The notes under the pieces were generated by a model, which made no database searches, had not been told where the DNA came from, and saw nothing but the letters and a program-made list of their open reading frames with translations. From Mycteria americana (taxonomy: Eukaryota; Chordata; Aves; Ciconiiformes; Ciconiidae), in NCBI RefSeq assembly GCF_035582795.1, contig NC_134366.1, forward strand, positions 34,869,926 to 34,933,925: a DNA stretch of 64,000 nt. The letters run 5' to 3'. Position 1 is the stretch's first letter. Every line of letters starts with the position of its first letter. This document shows positions 1 to 12,300 of the stretch, piece after piece. Position numbers and translations under genes: made by a program.

Positions 1-3000
1 TGCTTCTTTCAGTGTCCAAACTTCTAGTGGATCAACCATACCTAATGTGAGCTTCTAAGCAACAGAGTACTGACAGACTGGTTCTTACCAGAGCTTCTTA
101 AACACACAGTTCTCCTCAAGCAATTTGTGCAACACAACGAAATCCTGCTCTTGAATGGGGCATCATATTTCAGGTGTAGTAAGAATATTCTTAGAGAAGT
201 TCCCATACACCAAAGGCACCAGTGAAAGAAAGCATCAAGGAAGAAGGAGCACAGTGGATAAGGAGCCAAGGAAGCTTTGAAGTGCGATAGTCAGTCATAT
301 CTTGGTACCTGCATTCTTAATAAGTAAGATATAGCTTCAGAGATCAAAGGTCACAGCTCAACCTTCTAGTCATATGAAATACACTAAAATAATCCACGGA
401 AGAGGAAGGTATTGATAATGAGTCTTGTACCAAAATTCTTTCCTCTAATCATAAGGTTTCTTTGCTATGTACTAAGAACTGTGGCAGTTCACTCATCTTC
501 TGTACAGAAAATTCATTTTAGCTGTTTCTGTAGAAAGATTTCTCAAAAAAGTCTTTGTTGAGTTGAACTGTCTCTGGCCAAAACAGAAATGTTCCAGCAG
601 CAATAATACCCTACAGACGTATCAGTTTGGGAACTGGGAGAAGATCATCTATGTATTCAGTGTCTCAGAGCAGGGGTCCTTAAAGTGGGAAAACTAAAGC
701 TCATTCCTTCTTACTTATCTCTACTCTTTGCCTGGGATAGCTGGCTTCAGGGGAACTTGAAGCCATTGCCAGGCTGCAATTGCTTCCAATTGCTTAACAT
801 CTGGTCAATTGAGTGGCTTGCTACAAGACTTACAGCTGAATTCAACCCAGTTCTTAGTTACGTGTAAAGTCATGATAAATGACACAAAAATCATGATCTA
901 TGTCTGTAAAAAAACTTATTTACTGACAACATTGGAGAATCGTGAAGCTTGATTTTCATCCTTATTTTTGTTTAATGAATCCAGAAGACAACGTATCTTC
1001 TCCCTATAAACAGACTAAGTCTATTCCAGTTCCTCAGGCTTTATTGAAGTTACAGAATTTCTGAAAGCTAAATAGACAGAATAGAATCAACATTATGGTA
1101 AGAAAAATATATGCCTTATCAGAATGAAACTATTTCAGTCCTTTCATAGCCAACCCTAATAATCCTGAGAGCATCAGATCACATAACCTTTTCATAGGTA
1201 TATGGAAAAAAATAGAACTCCAACAGTCTGGGTATGTAACTACCCCCTTGCTTTTTACAGCAAAGGTCTGTACTGTCTGAGGGCTATCAAAGGTTGGGAT
1301 GCTTCCAAAGACAAACTGTTTATTCAGAAGCAGATTTGATCAAGGCTCATGTTTCCCAAAAGGCAGCTAGCTTGCTTAGGCCCTTTTAAAAATCCTTTCC
1401 CTAGAGCTCATCCACTGGGCTGTTTGGGCTGCATGTTTTAAGCAGCAGAAAACTGCCAAGTCAAAAGCACAGAATTTGTTTCTAAGAGAAGCCAGAAAAA
1501 GACAAAGAGCAAAAGTTAACACTGCAGATCACTGCAAGCTTCAGAGAGTACAAAACATTTGTTTTAAAGAGCGCTAAAAATACTTTCTTCTAAGAGCACT
1601 TGCTCTTCTGCCAAAGGCATGCAATACACTGAGAAACATGTTTGCAGAATCAAAACATTCGTAATACCACAAAGAAGCAGTCCCTGCTTTAGAAACTTAT
1701 TAAAGCTGATTAAGTTGGAACTGCATTTTTCATAATACAGACAAAAGAGTATCAACCACAGACAGAAGGGAATATTGGCTTTGTCGCCAACTTAATGTTA
1801 AAACAGGAAAAAAACAGCGTATGTTTTCTCTAGATCACCTGATAGTTACCTTGGTGTAACTATCAACATAGTTGTTATAGAACTAAATACAATTTTACCT
1901 TCCAATGTTCTCTTTGCTGTGTGACAGAAGTGAGTTGTACTGGAATGCACTCGGAACAGAAGGGCCATGCAAACTAATACGAAGTCACCTGGCCTCACTG
2001 GAAGCTTTAAAAATGTTTGTTCTAGATACTCAAAAATCTCGGCTCAACTCAAAATTCAACACAACTCTTCCTTGGTAGTCCAAGGGAACACAGAAAGCGA
2101 AACATTTATAATGATCAAACTTCAGAGAAACTTTTATGGAAAGTATCATGTTCAGCTTCTTTCCTTTGTTAATTTCAAGCATCGGAAAATCTTAGGGGTT
2201 TTTTAAGGGGAAAAAAACAAAGAGAAGTGATTTAAAGTCATGAATAGAGTGACAATTCGCTTTTGAAAATCCAAGTTTTCTTGCCATATTTAGCTAATGC
2301 CGAAACAGTGTCTACAGCAACATCAACAGTGCAGCGGTGAAGCTGCCAAAATCAGCTCCAACTGTGCACTTTTTAATTTTTTTTTAAGTCTTTTCTTCAC
2401 TTTTCCCCTTCCAAAGACACAAAACAGCAGAAAATAGTCAACTGCTTTGTGCAATAGTCAGGCAAAGGAATCTACAATTTTATTTTGTACCACAGTTGCT
2501 ATTTGCATATTAACCTAGCAAGAATTTAAGGTAACATGTTATAGTATTTGCAACATTGGAGCAACAACATGAATTGTCAGCTCCTGCATTTAATTTATTT
2601 TTTAATTGCTCTCTTCTGTTGTAAGCCAAGAAAGAAAACCAAAAAATGATACAAGAGTGTGCTGGCCACACTTGTGTGCCAAAAAAATAAGGCCCAAAAC
2701 CAAGACAGATTACATTAGGCTTTCAGAAAAGTTGCTTAATACCCTCAAAAAGCCAGTTTGCATAGTTTGTTAAATTACAGTAGACAATTCTCTTTCAGTA
2801 AGAGAATGGTAAAGCAGCAGAAGTGGAAAAAGAGCATTCAAAGTGCTGAAAGCATTTATACTATGTTCCTTGATTCATTAGTTTCAACTTCAGTTCTTCC
2901 CCCTGAACGTCTCCCTTCTCTCCATGCTGATGAAAAGCTGAAACAGAGCAAGACAAACTCCTGGTGCTACAAGCGGCTTCTATGAACTGGTGGGGCTTGG

Positions 3001-4434
3001 CTCATGCCACAGTCACCAACAGTGGGTCTGCTGGAGATGTGTTTCCCTTCCCTAAAAGGGAAAGTGAGCTATAATGATTATTAAGGACTAACAGATGAAA
3101 TCATGACTCTCAGTCTTTGGTTCATCTGCAATAGCAACTGCCTCCATCGTTCTCTTCCCATAGGCATCAACAAAAAATATCTGCACTTGCCATCCTCCTC
3201 TGCGATATATCCTCCATACCTGCCCTTCTAACCTCTTCCCTCTACATCAATCCATTAAAAAACAAACAAACAAAAATGGGGAGCTAACATTCAGCTAATT
3301 TCTGACTGTAAATTATCTCCCAACCTTCAGCCTGTTCTGTGTAGTTACATTTTAAGCACATTAGGGTGGGACTTTTTATGTTAGTCTCTGCAACACTTAA
3401 CACACCAGAACACTGCTCTCAGCTGACCTTGTAGCATGCTGTAACAAACACATTACAAACACGTTATCTGACTTCTCAGGTTTTGTCACAGCACAGGAAG
3501 AATGGACAGACGATACAGCATCCATGAAATTGCATGTAGCTCAAGTGTCAGCATTGTCACATGTAGAAACACAACAGGGGCAATTCATGTTCATCTCAGG
3601 ACTGCCCAGAAACTGGTTTCAAGATCCAAGTATGCTAAAGAGCAAGCAAAAGAGGATATACTGAAGTTTCTGCTGCCCTTAAGCAGCTATTTAAGCTCAC
3701 CTTATAGGTCTTCAGATACTCTTAACTTGGTTCTTTATGATGTTGTAACAACATTAAAATGCCTATGATGTACTGCCATGCCATGAAGCCTGGAGGACAG
3801 AAACTTAGATTTGTCTTGGTAAGTTTGGAGCTTTAAAGATGCACAAAAGATATTAATATAGCACAAAGTGAGCCCTAAAACAAGTATTGTCACACTTTAA
3901 ATTCAGAACACGTTCAACGTGAATGGATGTTATTAGGCACTGCATATAAATCCAGTAAAGCGAGTTGATAGCATCAGCATAATCACTAGTGCAAAATGTT
4001 TTGTCACCTAAGACCAGACAGATGAACAGCAAGTTTCCACATACATGCTGTTTACTCACAAGGCTTCCAGAGAGCTGGTTGTGTCTTCTTGTAATAGGCA
4101 AATCAATACTAAAGTCATCATTGCCTCCTACCTCGGTTAAAGACTTAGCCTAGACCATGTCACACTACAGCTCCCCCCAGAACTCCTCACAACAGAAGAG
4201 AGCTGTTATTCAAAAGTACTGATATTCAAAAAATTATTATACATGTACCCAGGAAAATTAGTTCTTAATAAAGGCACATTTGTTAACGTTTGACTGTCAT
4301 TTTCCCATTGTCAGAACTTTCCGCTAACATTAATTCCAACGCTTTGGAAAATATTGACAGTAGGTACCTGCTATGCTAGAGAGCAGTGTCTGAAGGTTAT
4401 AATTAGCACAAAAAGTTAGGAGTTGCACTTTAGC

Positions 4435-4455
4435 TTTTTTTTTTTTTTTTTTTTT
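4435..4455. repeat. Poly(T) tract, 21 bp
   Basis: Uninterrupted run of T. No SINE or processed pseudogene is recognisable next to it on the minus strand, so it is treated as simple sequence. Confidence 0.9.
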
Positions 4456-4760
4456 AAAGAAAACTGTGAAGTCAATGAGCTTGATGCATAAAATGAACTT
4501 TATCAAAACATGTCCCACTACCAACTGCTTTATCAGCCTATATCTCAGTGGTATTCTAACCCATAAGCGGTACTTCATTATACTAGATTACATTAATCTT
4601 CTCCTGTCTTCCCGGCTTGCTCTGAATCAATTGAGCATACTGTTTTTCCTAGAGCACTGCAAAAGGTGTTTTGAAAGATCCAAGACACTCAAGAGTTTGC
4701 TTAACCTTAAAGTCAGGCTGCAGTTTCATTCACAGGGATTCATGGCCCCTTACTACAATT

Positions 4761-4775
4761 AAAAAAAAAAAAAAA
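4761..4775. repeat. Poly(A) tract, 15 bp
   Basis: Uninterrupted run of A. No retrocopy body was recognised upstream of it. Confidence 0.85.
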
Positions 4776-5157
4776 TCTCTTCTCAGCCCCTGGGAATTAG
4801 GTGTGTCTCCCAGAACCCCAAAGGTAAGCCTAATCTACTCTTACAAGATCAAGACACTGAGCAGCAAAGATGGAATTAGAGTAGCAAAGATTGTAACTAG
4901 CTACTGGTTAATGTGTGGAACTGGGAAGCAGACACAGATGTGATGCATGTGTTCCTGCAATTACATACCACTGTTCTTCTGTGCCTTATTTTCCAGTAAA
5001 TAAAACAGGCAGATATTGCTTCTATCCTATTTCTTCTATCAGTTCTTTAGAAGCTCCTGCCTTTAAAGCTGTTGGTGCATATATGCACACAAACATCCCA
5101 CCTAGCAGAGCAGATTGTTTAGTAAAGAAATATACATATACATTTTGAAAATGGGAT

Positions 5158-5163
5158 TTTATT
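5158..5163 (-). terminator. POLR1F: Candidate POLR1F polyadenylation signal
   Basis: AATAAA on the minus strand, about 53 nt beyond the stop codon. It would give a very short 3' UTR. Further signals downstream cannot be excluded without transcript data. Confidence 0.5.
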
Positions 5164-5215
5164 GGAAGCTTATCAAAAACATCCGAAATCTTATTCAGGA
5201 AAGGCACTTCAGACT

Positions 5216-5612
5216 TTAGTCCTTTTTCTTTTTAGCTTTGGGTTCTTGTAACAGCTGGGATAATTCACTTTCTTCAACTTCATCACAATGCTTTCTTTTC
5301 TTTTTCTTTGACTTTTTATGGTCACTTTGGTAACCACTGGAGTCACTGGTAGGCAACACATGTTCTTGTTCTTCTTCCTTATGTTTTTTCTTTTTCTTCT
5401 TCTTCTTGCTTTTATCATGACATACTCCATTCACAGCATCAACACTTTGCTCTTCTGCATTTTCCCTCCCAGTGTTACCTGTCTCAACTAGAGGCTCCTC
5501 TGTGACATTATCTCCCCCAGAGTCATTGAAGCCATTTTCCTGGTGGTCAAGCTTTTGAATTTCATCTCCATTTGTACCATCAGTGACAGTCTCAGATTTT
5601 TTGGGCTGCATG
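5216..5612 (-). CDS. POLR1F: POLR1F coding exon 4, acidic/lysine-rich C-terminal tail and stop
   Basis: Acceptor GCTTTACAG|CATGCAGCCC completes serine 192. The tail has an acidic region rich in Glu, Asp, Asn and Gly, an eight-lysine run coded mainly by AAG, the conserved SDSSGYQSDHKK motif, and ends in KAKKKKD. The basic runs probably act as nuclear/nucleolar localisation signals (inference). The tail is low-complexity and presumably disordered. Confidence 0.95.
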
Positions 5613-8600
5613 CTGTAAAGCAATACACAAAATAAGCTGAAGTAGAGACATCTAAGTGCACCTCACACAGTGAAATGTCAAAATTGGCTAAAACACAGTA
5701 TTTATACTAAGTAGATACGAGATAAGCATTTGATAAAAACCAACAACAAATGGAGAACATGATACTCTAGTTACAGAAAATCATAAAGCCACTTTAATAC
5801 TTTCATGGTAATTTCTATTACCCAACTAGCTTCCTTCTTACCACAGAATCAATATTCTCTTTCAAATCTTAGCTTAAATTTATTCTCTAAAATGCTGTAC
5901 AGACCATTTTGATATTTCCTCTTTTCTTGTACTCCTTCATTCACTAATTCATAATTACACATTGTGTAATAAACCTTTTTTTTTTTTAAGTTATTCACAA
6001 ACATGCACAGCCAACGGCCTGTTCAATCATATACAAGACACACTGCTGGTTTTACCAAGCAACTGCCTTGCTGAAGTCTATACAGCTAAAACAAAGGTGA
6101 TGCCAGAAGAGTGAAAAAAAGAAGGAAAAAAACCCCCCAAATAAAATCCAAATACCCAGCAGGTACCCTACAACTGAGAGCACTGGAGAAAACATCTAGG
6201 AAGACAAATATGTTAAGAATGCAATTAAAAATCATGGAGGAGATGTCCCCAGAGGCACTGAAGACAAAAATCATTAAGTTTCATTGTAAGTTCACTGAAA
6301 CAATCCAGAGCACCCTTTCAGATTTAAAAAAAGAAAACCAACAAAAACTCCCAAAAAACAAACAAAAACCCCCCAAAATATTATGATTGTGTCAGCAGTC
6401 ATCACCTTGTACATGTAATTAAAAACACAGCCACGTTGGTACCAAAAAATTGCTAGGCAAATGACCATTAAAAAAAAACCCACATCTGAATGAACTCTTT
6501 TAAAGACATCACTATTAAGATTTTTAGCAAGTTGCTCTAAAAATTTACAGAGGCATAAGTGAAAGGAAGAAGGTGATGCATTTTCTCATATAATCTTTGA
6601 GATGAAGTATATTCTTATGCTTCAGCAAGCATTTAAGTCATCCACATATAACTAACTGTGGTTATGTAACACGTGTTTGTGTAAATATGAATGTAAACAT
6701 TGTGTTCAGGAATGGAGTGTTTTCACTTGAAAAACCTATGCACATTCATAAATGCAGCTACTCTAGACATTTGGGGTGTTATTTTGAACATGTACTATCT
6801 ATGCAATCAATCGTTCACAGGTCAGCACACTTAGATTTTTAAAGCTAAAAAAAAATATTTTTTTTTTATTTTTCCAGAGAAAATTTCCATGCAAGTCCTT
6901 AACACTAGAAAGCACGGTTTAAGATAACTAACAGAGGCTATATATAGACATGGGTTCGTGTGTAAGTGAGAAAGCTCACAGGTTAAGATGTTAATTCAAA
7001 TCATTTAGCTTGTAACAAACCCGTTAAAACAGTGAAAAATATTCTCTAGTACAGCACAATACCTGCTTTTAGTGAGTCCTCCTCGAATGAAGAACACCCC
7101 AGCTGCATCAGAATCCAAGTGCAATACTTGAAATTTCAGTTCATCTCCTATTTTTAACCCCAGCTCTTGCCACTGTACAATCGACATTTGTTCAGGTTTA
7201 GGGATAGAAGCATTGAAGCATCCATGTATCAGGCAGCCAATATGACTAGGGGCCACTTTATTAATTACACCCTAAAAAAGAAAAAGAATGTCATATGAAG
7301 GTATAGTAAAGATCATCCCTTTAAACGCACACATGATATATATTTGATTTTGTATATGGACGCTTTTCGACAAGACTTTGTATGTACAAGTTACGAAGTC
7401 AGTTTATCTAGCAAATAAGCTAACCCTTCTTCACTAAAATCAAAGCTATTCCTATATACTCTTCATACAATTCCTCCCCAAATAGAAATGAACCTGTATC
7501 TGCAAGAGAAATACAGTCAAAACACCGGGATTTAGCCACAGTGAGTACCTGAATAGAACAGGTAACTCTTTCCTCACACTACAGCCATCAACTTCACTTT
7601 AAAGCCATTTTAAGTCTGATTTACTTGCCTAAAACAGCTTTACGCTCGCACAGCACAACTTAGCACCTAAAGATACAGATGACACGTAAAAAGCTTTTAA
7701 GTACTCCATTCAGTGGGTTTCCAACACATTTGCATGTCAAACGTTATTCACCTTTGTTTTCCCCAAGGATGAATGAAATAGACTGAAGGTTTTTCTACTA
7801 TCTTGCTAGCAAGAGGACACGTTCATTCCTTAATCGTGCTTAGAAAAACACAAGCTATACTGCAAAAGGTATGGCACAACAACGGATGTAAGCAGACTCT
7901 CAACTTATTTTTCCCACAAGTATTGACATAAGGGTATTAACAAGCTTAAAGCTGTTCTGTGAGCCATACATTTCCTTTTACTGAAAGGCAGGCTTCGACT
8001 TGATGTACTGCTCTTGTACTTGAAGGAAATAAGCTCATGGGAACAGCCCAACCATTCCTGCCACTATTAAATAACAAACGCACCTGTTTGAGAATTACCT
8101 GCTCTTCAGAAGGAAGCATCAATATAAATGATATAAAAAAATTATGATATAGTATTTAATATGTAATCCTTATGACACACTATTTTAATAATATACAAAT
8201 ATTATATACAAATTTAACAAATATAGGAACAGACAGTAAAGACGGATGAAAATAAGAACTACTACTAAAAACTGGTAATAAACTACTGTAAACTATGCAT
8301 ACACGAATAAACTACTAACATAAACTAAAATATAACTCCACCTAAGTCCCAGACCTCCGCTGATGATGGAGATAAGCCACGCTTTGATTACTTAATAAAA
8401 AAAATGCCCCGTGAGACGTCAACGCGTTTACATACCACCAGTTTTTTCCCTTTCTTGGGGCTGAAGATGACGAAGTCCGCCTGGATGTTCAGGTGGATGA
8501 ATCCTTGGTCGTCGTAAATGTCCCCGAGCTCACCCACCACTTTGATGTTGTCGTAAGCCACCGGCACACCCTGAAGGCTGGAAGAAGAAGGGGGGGGGCA

Positions 8601-8965
8601 CCATTAGCTGTTAGGCCGGAGACAGCCACCACCGGGGCAGGGGGCTCTCCCCCCGGCCGCGGCGGGCCCAGGCGGCAGCGCGGGGCCCCCAGACGGGCTG
8701 AGGCCTCCCCCAGACGGGCTGAGGCCGCTCCCCGGCCGCACCTTTCCGAGTAGCGCAGGAGCTCGGCGTCGAGCTGGGCGCGGATGCCGGTGCGCTTGCG
8801 GCCCAGGTAGCGCGGCGCCAGCGCGACGTGCCTGCGGTGCGGCGCCGCCACCAGGCACGAGTAGCGCCGCCCCACCAGGCCGCGGGCCACGGCGAAGGAC
8901 GGGACCGCGGCGGCGGGCAGCGGGGGGGCGAGCGGCGGCGGCGGCGGCTCCCCCGCCACGGCCAT
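5216..8965 (-). CDS. POLR1F: POLR1F (TWISTNB/RPA43), RNA polymerase I stalk subunit, 4 coding exons
   Basis: Joined CDS, minus strand: 8965-8742, 8577-8436, 7271-7063 and 5612-5216. Lengths 224, 142, 209 and 397 nt sum to 972 nt, giving 323 residues plus stop with phase kept at every junction. The start ATG at 8965 has A at -3 and G at +4. Family knowledge: RPA43 is the Pol I stalk subunit, related to RPB7; it contacts the initiation factor RRN3/TIF-IA and acts in the nucleolus on rDNA. Residues about 30-120 match the RPB7-N-like tip domain (RYSCLVA, YLGRKRTGIRAQLDAELLRY, then GELGDIYDD). Residues about 123-190 match the OB fold (SHIGCLIHGCFNASIPKPEQ, LDSDAAGVFFIRG). Residues 192-323 are an acidic then lysine-rich tail with SDSSGYQSDHKK, typical of vertebrate RPA43. 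Length is close to the roughly 338 residues I recall for human. No frameshift or internal stop is seen. Introns are 164, 1164 and 1450 bp. Confidence 0.96.
7063..7271 (-). CDS. POLR1F: POLR1F coding exon 3 (OB-fold core)
   Basis: Acceptor CTTTTTTAG|GGTGTAATT and donor AAAAGCAG|GTATTG. It encodes GVINKVAPSHIGCLIHGCFN onward to GGLTKS, residues 123-191 plus two bases of codon 192. These are the most conserved residues of the family. Confidence 0.95.
8436..8577 (-). CDS. POLR1F: POLR1F coding exon 2
   Basis: Acceptor CTTCTTCCAG|CCTTCAGG and donor CTGGTG|GTATGT. It encodes residues 75-122, including VPVAYDNIKVVGELGDIYDD and FIHLNIQADFVIFSPKKGKK, which is the end of the tip domain leading into the OB fold. 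It ends in phase 0. The flanking intron 1 is only 164 bp. Confidence 0.95.
8686..8726. repeat. Perfect 20-bp tandem duplication in POLR1F intron 1
   Basis: A 20-bp unit beginning CCCCCAGACGGG occurs at 8686-8705 and 8707-8726, separated by one base. It takes up about a quarter of this 164-bp intron, close to the exon 1 donor. Confidence 0.95.
8742..8965 (-). CDS. POLR1F: POLR1F coding exon 1
   Basis: Encodes residues 1-74 plus two bases of codon 75. It opens with an alanine/proline-rich stretch (MAVAGEPPPPPLAPPLPAAA), then enters the conserved RYSCLVAAPHRRHVALAPRYL block. The donor reads TCGGAAAG|GTGCGG. An in-frame GTG lies five codons upstream, but the ATG at 8965 has the better initiation context and is the likely start. 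Confidence 0.94.
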
Positions 8966-9319
8966 GCTGCGGGCGGCCACCAGCGGCGGCGGCAGACGCC
9001 ACGGCGCGCTGCGATGGCGTCACGCACTATCCGGTGGGGCGGGGGCGCGGAATGGCGGGGTCCCGGCCGCGGGGAGTGACGCGCTTCCGAGTGCCGGCGG
9101 CGCCGGCTGGGCTGTGCGGGCCCCGCAGCGCGGCCCGGTCATGGCGGGTCCCTTGACGGCGGCGGGCCCGGGGCAGGGAGGGAAGCCGCTCCGAGGACGC
9201 GCGTTGGTTGTTTCGCTACCTGAGTACCCTGGGCTTGCGGCTGCCCGGGCTTGCGGCCCCCCGGGTTCCCGCTGCGCCTTCTCCTCCCCGCCCTGCCACA
9301 GCCCCGCGCCGATGGGGTA

Positions 9320-12300
9320 GTCTGTGGTAGCACCGCGGCAGCGGTTTATCTGCGTAATCCCTACGTATGCGCTGAGACGCACCGTTTCGTTCCTGCTCAG
9401 ATTATACCTCCATGATCGGCATTATTTATTTTCTCTTTTCAGCTGGTTTTGCACGGAATGACCCCCCCTCACGCATCCGGTTGCCCCGTGAACCTAAATC
9501 AAACATTTGGTAGTTTAGACAAAACACTGTGTTACGATGTCATCGTAAATTTAAATTGAACATTTGGTAATTTGGATGAAAGATGCTATTATGGTGTCAA
9601 ATTGCCATATATGGCACCATTAAGAATATAGAACTTGTTTTCTGTTGCTAGGGCCTGAGTCTAGTTTGTGCATATCATGAGAAAATTTGTAACACTTTTT
9701 TAAGCGTGTACTAAAAGGTAGGAGAAGAAGAAAGGTAAAATTACGAAATTCACAAAAAGGGATGCTGGTGCACTGTACATCGCAAATGACCTACAAAGTT
9801 AGTTGCAGTAATAGCAAAAAAAAGCCTGTTGTCTTGTAACCAATGGAACTTGTCCTTGGTTAGTAAAGATTTTGTCCAGAAAGTCAGACTTTATATGAGC
9901 ACAAACTTGCACAATACTGCCTTAAGATTTGATTTTAAACTGATTTAACTGAACTGGTGCAAAACCTTGAAAAAGGTATTCTTTCCTTGATTTAAACAAT
10001 TTCTATCAGCTTGTTTTAGTAAAGGTATGCATTCAAGCTGATTGAATCCACATGGGGAGTTAGAAATTTTTGATATATCAATTTCATTAAAGGTGTTAAA
10101 ATTCCTTTTACGCTGTGAGGGCCTCAGAAACGCTGTTGTTCTATAAAAACAAGCCTTACATCAGATATCAGAAATCCTTGAACTCCCGATAAAATGTTAA
10201 GTGATGCAAAAGCCTTTGAAACTACTGAAATACTACATCACCGGAAGGTTTTCTTTGACTGAACATACTGTGAAGACAGGACATTGTTAGTTTTCACAGG
10301 TAAAACAAATGGTATAATTTGCAGTACTTTACTGCAAGTAAAGTTGGATTAGCGTGAAAGAACTGACATAAAAATGGCTTTCAGATGTCAGACTGAACTT
10401 GCAAAATTGAAAGAGAAAATGTCTTGAACTACTGTAATCTGTATTCTCTTGTGGCTTCAATCCTCCAAGGTATTTAATGTCTGTTGAAATTAATTGTATG
10501 TTATACACTCTCAGCTTTCTGGAAGAAATATCTATATTTTTTATTTCATCTATTGAGATCATATTTAATCCTTGCAATGTGCTTTCAATCTCGGTTAAAA
10601 ACCTTATACAATAACTGCATCCACTTCTATTCCTAAATGAAATATACATTTTATAACTCTTATTTATGAGTGGATTTAGTTTGCAGTGAGAACATATAAT
10701 GCACTAAGGACTACACTCAACTTTATCCAGGATAATAAAAACCTAACTCTGCTCCTTAAATAAAAACTCAGAATAAGATGGAAAAGCAGCATGAACAAAA
10801 ATGTGGACTTTTGTCTTTCTCCCTGTAGGCAGGCTGGACAAGATGGTGCCAGAAGGGCTCCCTCCCTCTGCTCCTGCAGCAGTCCGGGGTTATCCCCATG
10901 GGCTTCTGTCCCCAGAAGACTCCCTACTCGTGCGTGCCGTGCCGCGGAGCATGCAGCACGTGCACTTTCTGGCAGCCTACAGAAAGTCTCACGCTGGCAG
11001 GCTGCAAACATTTTTTTGCTTTATATCAGGCACTCTAAACTGAAAACCTAAGCAAAATAATAACATCTTAAAGCCTACAGATACTGTATGGGGCCTGTGG
11101 AGGCCTGGGCTAAACCCTAAACCACGTGGACAAGGCCAGTAGTCTTTAAAGGGAGTTGTGTTTTGGCAGCCACACTACCACTTGGCCTGGAAGCCAAGAA
11201 TTGCTCCCTAAGGTAGATGGTGCTGTGTAAAATACCTTGTGTAGGTATTCTAGTTGAGATCAGGTCTGCACTTTCTAATTGAATCTCCATTTATCTCTGC
11301 TACTGTGCTTTGGTTTTCATTGCAAAGTGCTCTTGGGACTTCTAGATTTCCTTTCAGGCTAAAGTGATCTGGAGAATGAACTTGAAATCCTAATGGTCAT
11401 TAAGTCTATGGGGTCAGGCCAGAGGTTATTCAAAATAACTTCCTTTAAACTTTTCGTATAGATACCTGGTCCCAGCACCAGCTGTTTTTCTCTGCGAATC
11501 CACACCTGTCAGGTCACAGTGCTTGCTGATGCAACATAGCCTATCTGGACCAAAAGCAGCATTGTCTTGCAGTCTCCTAGAGACGTCAGACCCATCGTAT
11601 GACTTGGGCTTTCGTTACCTGACTGTAAAAGATATCCTGATGAAAGAGAGGAATCTCAGTCCAACTGCCACTTCCTCCAGTTACAGTCCAGTTCTGAAAA
11701 CCACCTGGACTGTAACACTTAAATCCTGATATCCTCACATTCATTTCTTGTCTTCTTTTTCTTCTCTAGTTGTGTATCTTCTTTTCACTTCTTGATGTTA
11801 GCTTTCAGTTTAAAAACCAGTCTGTCTTAGCTGACCTTTTAGCAGCACTGCGGTGAGCCTGTGTCCAAAAAGGCAGCTAAAATCAATGTCTAAAACAGCA
11901 CAGCGTTGGTATGTTTGCCAAGTCTCGCAGTGGCTGATAAAACTGTGCTGAGCCTGTTTTTCTCTAGCAGTCAGGTTGCCAGTAACAATCGGGAGCAAAA
12001 ACAAAAGCTGCATTTTCAATCACTGCTGTTCTTCTCCTTTCTGTTTTATCTGTGTTTGTCTTGTTTTCTCTTTATAGAAAGAAGGCCAGGCTCCAGTAAG
12101 GAGATTCATTAATAGCCCCATATCCAGCACCTCTCAGCTGATCTTTTCTTTTATTCCCGTACAGTCATTGCCATCTTCAATCCAGGTTTCTGAATTGACA
12201 TCATATGTTGGGTAGAAGCCTTGTCCAACTGCCCATTCATGTTCTTTTGTGGCAGCTGCAACTCATTCATTCAGAGGGCATCCTCCATCCAGCATTAAAA

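Larger units (their letters stand above)
1..5150. other. Intergenic, downstream of POLR1F
   Basis: AT-rich unique sequence with short homopolymer runs. No coding exon with family similarity, RNA gene or recognised transposon was seen. The short open frames here have no supporting splice sites, codon pattern or homology that I recognise. Confidence 0.7.
8600..9310 (-). promoter_or_regulatory. POLR1F: POLR1F CpG-island promoter and 5' UTR
   Basis: A sharply bounded, very GC- and CpG-rich block covers exon 1 and about 350 bp upstream, in otherwise AT-rich DNA. It holds a GC box (GTGGGGCGGGGG, about 9034-9045), a CRE-like GCGTCACGC (9017-9025) and an ETS-type CGGAAG on the minus strand near 9083-9088. 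No TATA box is evident near the expected start. This fits a housekeeping gene. The exact transcription start is unknown. Confidence 0.75.

Noticed and set aside
8493-9382. Several overlapping open frames of 80-140 codons on both strands around POLR1F exon 1
   Set aside because: All are composition artefacts of the CpG island, out of frame with the conserved POLR1F reading frame.
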